From Candidatus Sumerlaeota bacterium (lineage in GTDB: Bacteria > Sumerlaeota > Sumerlaeia > JADFCT01): a stretch of DNA of 9,489 nucleotides. The translations under genes and the position numbers were made by a program. The stretch covers positions 1 to 9,489 of the forward strand of contig JAPLSP010000687.1 of assembly GCA_026398575.1 (NCBI GenBank), read 5' to 3'. This document shows, one piece after another, positions 5,781-9,489 of this stretch (position 1 is its first letter; each line of letters opens with the position of its first letter). A model generated the notes under the pieces. The model searched no databases. It was not told where the DNA came from and saw nothing but the letters and a program-made list of their open reading frames with translations.

Positions 5781-6175
5781 GGGGGCGACATGGTTTCGAC
5801 GGGGACCGGCAAGGTGGGGGCAGCAGGCCGAGGTCCGTTCCATCCACCTCGTTAAACCGGTGGGACAACGCTTAAGTGCGGAACAACCTCTCGCACTGGC
5901 CGCCTAACTTAGTTAGGTAGCCCGTCTGACCGCGATTCTCCGGTGATTGCGGACCCAGGCGTCATCACAGCCGGACGCTCGCGAGGTTTCCGTCTGAGGC
6001 TTCGCGCTAAGATTCTCAGGCTAGCTGAAGCGCCGCAGCCCGTCTTTCGGCGCGCGCAAAGGCGAAACAGGCGGATCGCTTTCGGGCGAGGCCGCCATAA
6101 ATGGAAAGACTAAGCTTGTAGACACCTCCCCCAAGCGATCTTCGGACGTGGGTTCAATTCCCACCGCCTCCACCA
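5781..6175 (+). ncRNA. ssrA: tmRNA (transfer-messenger RNA), one-piece
   Basis: A 395-nt one-piece tmRNA. The 5' end GGGGGCGACATGGTTTCGAC is the conserved tmRNA start. The acceptor stem GGGGGCG (5781-5787) pairs with CGCCTCC (6165-6171), followed by A and an encoded CCA (6173-6175). The T arm is GTGGGTTCAATTCCCAC (6149-6164 and flanks). The mRNA-like part carries a tag reading frame at 5878-5907, whose stop lies in a hairpin CCTAAC/GTTAGG (5903-5917) of the kind expected for helix 5. The middle 5920-6100 is GC-rich and would hold the pseudoknots. With SmpB it rescues ribosomes stalled on broken mRNAs and tags the incomplete protein for proteolysis. The palindrome at 5473-5620 lies upstream and a 40-bp tandem repeat starts directly after the CCA. 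Confidence 0.97.
5878..5907 (+). other. ssrA: tmRNA proteolysis-tag reading frame (AEQPLALAA)
   Basis: Reading back from the stop TAA at 5905-5907 gives GCG GAA CAA CCT CTC GCA CTG GCC GCC, so the encoded tag is AEQPLALAA. The LAA-type end is the conserved degradation signal recognised by ClpXP-like proteases. Resumption at GCG 5878 is chosen because the preceding TAAGT resembles the TAGTC before the resume codon of E. coli, and alanine is the usual first tag residue. Upstream in-frame codons would lengthen the tag if the resume point is elsewhere. Confidence 0.8.
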
Positions 6176-6280
6176 CGTTTGTAGTTCCAATGTTCGTAGT
6201 TCCAACTTTAGTTGGCGCTCGTAGTTCCAACGTTTGTAGTTCCAACTTTAGTTGGCGCTCGTATTTCCAACTTCAGTTGG
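6176..6280. repeat. 40-bp tandem repeat with CCAAC-TTYA-GTTGG hairpins
   Basis: Two full 40-bp units (6181-6220 and 6221-6260) differ only in a few bases near their tenth to fifteenth positions, and a partial third copy begins at 6261. Each unit contains GTAGTTCCAA twice and the hairpin CCAAC-TTTA-GTTGG (6202-6215; 6242-6255). The last, at 6267-6280, has a TTCA loop. The repeat begins at the base after the tmRNA CCA and ends about 13 bases before the stop of the opposite-strand DUF255 fragment. Its loops match those of array A although the stems are unrelated. Confidence 0.9.
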
Positions 6281-6292
6281 GACGGGCGCCCC

Positions 6293-6709
6293 TCAACCCG
6301 TCATCTTCCCGCACTCCTCCAATTGCCTGGCCAGCTCATCGCTCTCGATAACCGGCGGCAAGCAGACTCCATCGTAACACACATAAGCCGCCGGCTGTCC
6401 GCCGATCAATCCGCGCTGTTGCAGCAGCGGAATCCGCGCGCGCAGCGTTTCAGCATCCGGCGAGGCAGGATCGCACCAGACGGCCTCATGTCCCGGAAGA
6501 AAATGCCCGTTGATTTCGCCCAGTATTTGCTGAATGACGGGGGAGTCCGCGGGTCCAATGAGCGCGATCTCCCGCGGCGGGCGCAGCAGGTAATCGCAGG
6601 CAGCCAGAATCAGATTCATATAAGCGCGCGGCGGCTGAACCATCGGCTCGGAATGGCAGGCGATCGTTCGTTCTGCTTTATCGAAAAACGCTTTCCTTTT
6701 ATATAGCAT
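6293..6709 (-). pseudogene. C-terminal remnant of a DUF255 / YyaL-type thioredoxin-domain protein
   Basis: The 138-residue frame resembles only the last part of the DUF255 (YyaL, spermatogenesis-associated protein 20-like) family: KAERTIACHSEP, YLLRPPREIALIG, and the terminal block GQPAAYVCYDGVCLPPV followed by a leucine-rich end. Full members are roughly 600-700 residues with an N-terminal thioredoxin-like domain and a glycoside-hydrolase-like alpha/alpha barrel; both are missing. Upstream DNA (6710-6945) shows none of it in any frame, so this is a 5' deletion rather than a single frameshift. The remaining frame is intact with an ATG, and AAGGAG lies about 13 bases ahead, so a short protein could still be made. 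If translated, no catalytic function is expected. It lies between the tmRNA repeat and the divergent SDR gene. Confidence 0.7.
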
Positions 6710-6945
6710 GACAAAAGCTTATCTCCTTTTGGGGGTTTCGCCTCAGATAAGTTGAAGCAGGCGCTGGGGCATTTCCGATAAAATTCGATTGAGAGTCGGG
6801 GAAAAACCCGTATTCTATCGCCCGCACGGCGCATGCATATCGCCGCTGGCCACGTCCAATGCGGGCAAAGCGGCCAAAGCAGCGTCGCAATGAAATTAAA
6901 ATTGGTTCTTATCATCAGAAAACAAACTTAAAGGAGATAGACAAA

Positions 6946-7779
6946 ATGGGCAACAAACAAAGCAGTATCATGGATCGCTTCCGGCTGGATGGAAAAACAG
7001 CGCTGATAACCGGCGGCGGCGGCGTGCTCGGCGCCACATTCTCCCGGGCGCTGGCCGAAGCCGGCGCGATGGTGTGGGTGACGGATTTGTTCGAGGATCG
7101 CGCCCAGGCGTGCGCCGAGGAACTGAAGAAAGAAGGAATGAAGGCCGATTCCATGAAGCTCGACGTCCTCAACCGCGACTCGCTCGAAGCGGCCGCGGCC
7201 AAGACCGGCCCGCTCGACATTCTGCTCAATGGCGCGGGCGGCAATATGAAGGCCGCCACGACCTCGCCGGAGAATCCTTTTTTCTCCCTGCCGATGGACG
7301 CGATGGAAAAAGTCATCAGCCTGAATCTCTTCGGCGGCGCGCTGCTGCCCTCGCAGGTTTTCGGCAAATACATGAAGGACAAGAAGGAAGGCGCGGTGAT
7401 CCTGAATGTTTCTTCGATGAACGCCCTGCGTCCGCTCACGCGCATTCCAGGCTATTCGGCGGCCAAGGCGGCGGTCAGCAATTTCACACAATGGCTCGCC
7501 GTGCATCTGGCGCAGGAATACAACCCCAAACTGCGCGTCAACGCCATCGCCCCCGGCTTCTTCCTGACCGAACAGAACCGCTTCCTCCTGACGGACCAGG
7601 CCACCGGCGAACTGACGGCGCGCGGCAAGACGATCATGGCGCACACGCCGGCCGGACGCTTCGGCGAGCCGAACGACTTGGCTGGCACGACGCTGTGGCT
7701 GTGCTCGGACGCCGCGGCGTTCGTGACGGGCATTGTTGTGCCGGTGGACGGCGGATTCTCGGCGTTTAGCGGGGTGTGA
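6946..7779 (+). CDS. uxuB: SDR-family D-mannonate oxidoreductase (fructuronate reductase, UxuB type)
   Basis: A 277-residue classical short-chain dehydrogenase. The cofactor motif is TGGGGVLG (22-29), D47 after the second strand favours NAD(H), and the NAG-like motif is NGAGG (95-99). The catalytic set is S157, Y170 and K174. Beyond the general fold, NVSSMNALRPLTRIPGYSAA, NAIAPGFFLTEQNR, HTPAGRFGEP and the C-terminal DGGFSAFSGV match what I recall of the SDR-type mannonate oxidoreductases (Bacillus UxuB/YjmF group). These interconvert D-fructuronate and D-mannonate in hexuronate breakdown. The start ATG 6946 follows a strong AAAGGAGATA with good spacing; the upstream open frame has no family similarity. 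No uxuA or uxaC partner is in view, so the pathway role is inferred. Most related SDRs would be the alternative. Confidence 0.75.
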   Translation: MGNKQSSIMDRFRLDGKTALITGGGGVLGATFSRALAEAGAMVWVTDLFEDRAQACAEELKKEGMKADSMKLDVLNRDSLEAAAAKTGPLDILLNGAGGNMKAATTSPENPFFSLPMDAMEKVISLNLFGGALLPSQVFGKYMKDKKEGAVILNVSSMNALRPLTRIPGYSAAKAAVSNFTQWLAVHLAQEYNPKLRVNAIAPGFFLTEQNRFLLTDQATGELTARGKTIMAHTPAGRFGEPNDLAGTTLWLCSDAAAFVTGIVVPVDGGFSAFSGV

Positions 7780-7780
7780 T

Positions 7781-7876
7781 GATTGCGAATTGCAGGTTGC
7801 GGGTTGTGAATTACAGACTGCCCATGCGAACGGCAGCTTTATAATTCCCGATTGCGAATAAGGATTGCGAATCGGG
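7781..7876. repeat. GATTGCGAAT short repeats
   Basis: GATTGCGAAT occurs at 7781-7790 (one base after the uxuB-type stop), 7850-7859 and 7863-7872, with decayed relatives (ggttgcgggttgtgaatt) between. The last two copies are 13 bases apart and are enclosed by CCCGATT/AATCGGG (7847-7853; 7870-7876), which could form a 7-bp stem. It fills the gap between the SDR gene and vapB and may serve as a weak terminator; there is no T tract. Confidence 0.6.
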
Positions 7877-7917
7877 AGGAAGGAAACGAGGATCACTGTT
7901 ATCAGGAGGCATCACCC

Positions 7918-8205
7918 ATGACTATCGCCATTAAACAGATGAAAACGGTCCCTCCCAGCGGCGTCCTGGAAATCCGCGCTCCTCAAATCACCCCAGGCGA
8001 TCAGGCGGAAGTGATTGTGCTATTGGATAAGACGGAATCCGAGTCTGCTCCGCATGAGAAAATGATGCATCTTGGAGATTTGATTGATTCCGGCATATGC
8101 GGTATGTGGGCGGACCGAACTGACATAACCGATAGCCTGGAATTTGCACAGCAATTACGCCGCAAAGCCGAACGCCGCGGAGGCGCCCACGATGATCCTG
8201 ATTGA
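7918..8205 (+). CDS. VapB-type antitoxin
   Basis: A 95-residue protein directly upstream of, and overlapping by 14 bases, a PIN-domain toxin gene. The N-terminal part (residues 10-37, VPPSGVLEIRAPQITPGDQA then EVIVLL) has the short-beta-strand pattern of AbrB-like or DUF2281-like antitoxin dimerisation and DNA-binding domains. The C-terminal part, GMWADRTDITDSLEFAQQLR followed by basic residues, is the kind of tail that threads into the VapC active site. In this family the antitoxin inhibits the toxin and, with it, represses the operon promoter. AGGAGG (7904-7909) lies 8 bases before ATG 7918, a strong start. The exact DNA-binding subfamily is not certain. Confidence 0.75.
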   Translation: MTIAIKQMKTVPPSGVLEIRAPQITPGDQAEVIVLLDKTESESAPHEKMMHLGDLIDSGICGMWADRTDITDSLEFAQQLRRKAERRGGAHDDPD

Positions 8206-8575
8206 TTCGGACGTAGCTATTGACATCATGCGCGGATTTGCGCCGGCGCTTGAGTGGCTGAAAAGCTCCCGTCATGAGCTGGCCGGCATCCCCGGTCTTG
8301 TTATGATGGAGATGATAAACGGCTGCCGGAACCAGGACGAACTTGACCGTCTTCACAAAGCTTTTCGCGGCTACCGCCTGTATTGGCCTAACGATTTTGA
8401 CTGCAAGCGAGCTCTGATAGATTTTCAGAAGCTCTACCTTAGTCAGAGCTTAGGCTTGCTGGATTCCTTGATCGCTGAAACGGCTATAGGTATTGGCGCC
8501 TCTCTCGCGAGTTACAATATCAGGCATTTTTGCATGCTTAAAGATCTTACTTTGATTCAGCCTTATACGCGATGA
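8192..8575 (+). CDS. vapC: VapC-type PIN-domain ribonuclease toxin
   Basis: A 127-residue PIN-domain protein of standard VapC length. The conserved acidic residues are D5 (MILIDSDVAID), E40 (VMMEMINGC) and D91 (LGLLDSLIAETA); N109 in SYNIRHF occupies the fourth site, where D or N is usual. These coordinate Mg2+ or Mn2+ for cleavage of RNA, in characterised members often tRNA or the rRNA sarcin-ricin loop; the target here is unknown. ATG 8192 is preferred over the upstream in-frame ATG 8144 because homology starts there, GGAGG (8179-8183) is 8 bases ahead, and the overlap with vapB implies translational coupling. The pair is intact and sits between two metabolic genes. Confidence 0.88.
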   Translation: MILIDSDVAIDIMRGFAPALEWLKSSRHELAGIPGLVMMEMINGCRNQDELDRLHKAFRGYRLYWPNDFDCKRALIDFQKLYLSQSLGLLDSLIAETAIGIGASLASYNIRHFCMLKDLTLIQPYTR

Positions 8576-8605
8576 GAACCACTCAAAACTTAAAGGAATC
8601 ATGTC

Positions 8606-9489
8606 ATGCCCAACCCCGCCCAACCTCTCATTGACCTGAAGCCGACGAAGGAATTCTTCATTGGGATTGACTCGGACGGATGCGCGTTCGATTCGATGGA
8701 GATCAAGCACAAGGAGTGCTTCATTCCGGCGTTCATCAAGTACTTCGGACTCCAGGCCATCGCCAAGTACGCGCGCGAGGCCGCCGAATTCTCGAACCTG
8801 TACTCGATGGGGCGCGGCGCCAATCGCTTCCCGGCATACCTGCTGGCGCTGGATTTGGCGGCGCAGCGCGCCGAGGTCAAAAAGCGCAAGTTTGAGGTGC
8901 CGAAAATGCCGGCGCTGCGCGAGTGGATCGCGCATGAGCCCAAGCCCGGCAACCCGTCGCTGGAAAACGCGATCAAGGCCGCTTCGGGCGAAACGCAGGC
9001 CGAGTTGCAGCGCGTGCTGGACTGGAGCAATTCGGTCAACAAGGCCATCAGCAAGATGGTCCATGACGTGCCGCCGTTTCCTTTCGTGCGGGAATGCCTG
9101 GAAAAAGCCGCGCCCAAGGCCGATATGATCGTCGTCTCGGCGACGCCCGGCGAAGCGCTCGAACGCGAATGGGCCGAGCATGACCTGGCGAAATACGTCG
9201 CGGTGATCGCCGGGCAGGAGATGGGCAAAAAAGCCGAGCACTTGAAACTAGCGGCGGGCGGGAAGTATGCGCCGGAAAAAATCCTGATGATCGGCGATGC
9301 GCCCGGCGACATGAAGGCGGCCTGCGCCAACAACGCGCTTTTCTTTCCAGTCAATCCCGGCGCGGAGGATGAATCCTGGGAACGCCTGCTGAATGAAGCG
9401 ATGGACAAGTTCTTCGCGGGAACCTACAAAGGCGCTTATGAGGATAAGCTGATCAAGGATTTCATGGCGCTTCTGCCGGAAAAGCCGAC
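8606..9489 (+). CDS. HAD-superfamily hydrolase, 3' end outside the window
   Basis: The frame is open from ATG 8606 to the right edge (294 complete codons, no stop). HAD motifs are in order: motif I GIDSDGCAFDS (20-30), with nucleophile D22 and acid/base D24 but C26 where threonine is usual; motif II S178 in IVVSATP; motif III K208 or K209; motif IV MIGDAPGD (228-235) with D231 and D235. The segment 30-150 forms a large helical C1-type cap, bigger than in phosphoglycolate-phosphatase types. Likely role: hydrolysis of a phosphate ester on a small metabolite in the cytoplasm; substrate unknown. AAAGGA lies ahead of the start, and the gene begins 30 bases after vapC, so it may be read from the same transcript. 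The last visible residues, DFMALLPEKP, look close to a natural C-terminus, so few codons are probably missing. Confidence 0.85.
   Translation, partial: MPNPAQPLIDLKPTKEFFIGIDSDGCAFDSMEIKHKECFIPAFIKYFGLQAIAKYAREAAEFSNLYSMGRGANRFPAYLLALDLAAQRAEVKKRKFEVPKMPALREWIAHEPKPGNPSLENAIKAASGETQAELQRVLDWSNSVNKAISKMVHDVPPFPFVRECLEKAAPKADMIVVSATPGEALEREWAEHDLAKYVAVIAGQEMGKKAEHLKLAAGGKYAPEKILMIGDAPGDMKAACANNALFFPVNPGAEDESWERLLNEAMDKFFAGTYKGAYEDKLIKDFMALLPEKP

Noticed and set aside
6150..6175. Integration attachment site at the tmRNA 3' end
   Set aside because: No second copy of the ssrA 3' sequence and no integrase is visible in the window, so an attachment site cannot be supported.
6616..6915. Minus-strand frame overlapping the DUF255 fragment, considered as the missing N-terminal part
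   Set aside because: Its residues show no DUF255 or thioredoxin features and it is in a different frame, so it does not supply the missing region.

Overview
The window looks like chromosomal DNA from a GC-rich, little-studied environmental bacterium. The gene families and the many hairpin-rich intergenic repeats recall PVC-group genomes (Lentisphaerota, Verrucomicrobiota, Planctomycetota) or nearby candidate phyla such as Sumerlaeota. That placement rests on general resemblance, not on a search. There is no phage, plasmid, transposase or CRISPR gene here, so this is not a classical mobile island.

Layout, left to right. (1) 1-212: C-terminal end of a formylglycine-generating-enzyme (FGE-sulfatase) domain protein. 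(2) 282-507: a promoter candidate, then tRNA-Leu(CAA) and tRNA-Pro(TGG), both with encoded CCA. (3) 566-1549: a family 2 O-methyltransferase. (4) 1639-1912: a large nested palindrome built of small hairpins (array A), closing in a terminator-like hairpin. (5) 1985-3148: a GT4 glycosyltransferase. (6) 3213-3421: a second hairpin array with near-perfect 52-bp inverted arms (array B). (7) 3558-3758: a solitary HicB-type antitoxin-like protein, then an unrecognised two-helix membrane protein whose reading frame runs into short tandem repeats. (8) 4268-5302, minus strand: a zinc-dependent sorbitol/xylitol-type dehydrogenase with short-period repeats at both ends. (9) 5473-5620: a 148-bp imperfect palindrome. 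(10) 5781-6175: a complete one-piece tmRNA gene (ssrA), immediately followed by a 40-bp tandem hairpin repeat. (11) 6293-6709, minus strand: a C-terminal remnant of a DUF255/YyaL-type thioredoxin-domain protein. (12) 6946-7779: an SDR matching mannonate oxidoreductase (UxuB type). (13) 7918-8575: an overlapping VapB-VapC toxin-antitoxin pair. (14) 8606 to the right edge: a HAD-family hydrolase, nearly complete.

Functionally this is a mosaic rather than one pathway. Sugar or polyol oxidation appears twice (the zinc dehydrogenase and the mannonate oxidoreductase), and the HAD enzyme may also act on a phosphorylated metabolite. Translation-related RNAs (two tRNAs, tmRNA) are interspersed with small toxin-antitoxin-type genes.

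The most unusual content is between the genes. Almost every long gap holds a different palindromic repeat. At least nine small hairpins, in array A and after the tmRNA, have unrelated stems but the same TTTA/TTCA loop (TAAA on the opposite strand). In array A the stems differ between the two inverted halves by changes that keep both halves paired. That is the best candidate here for an undescribed element.
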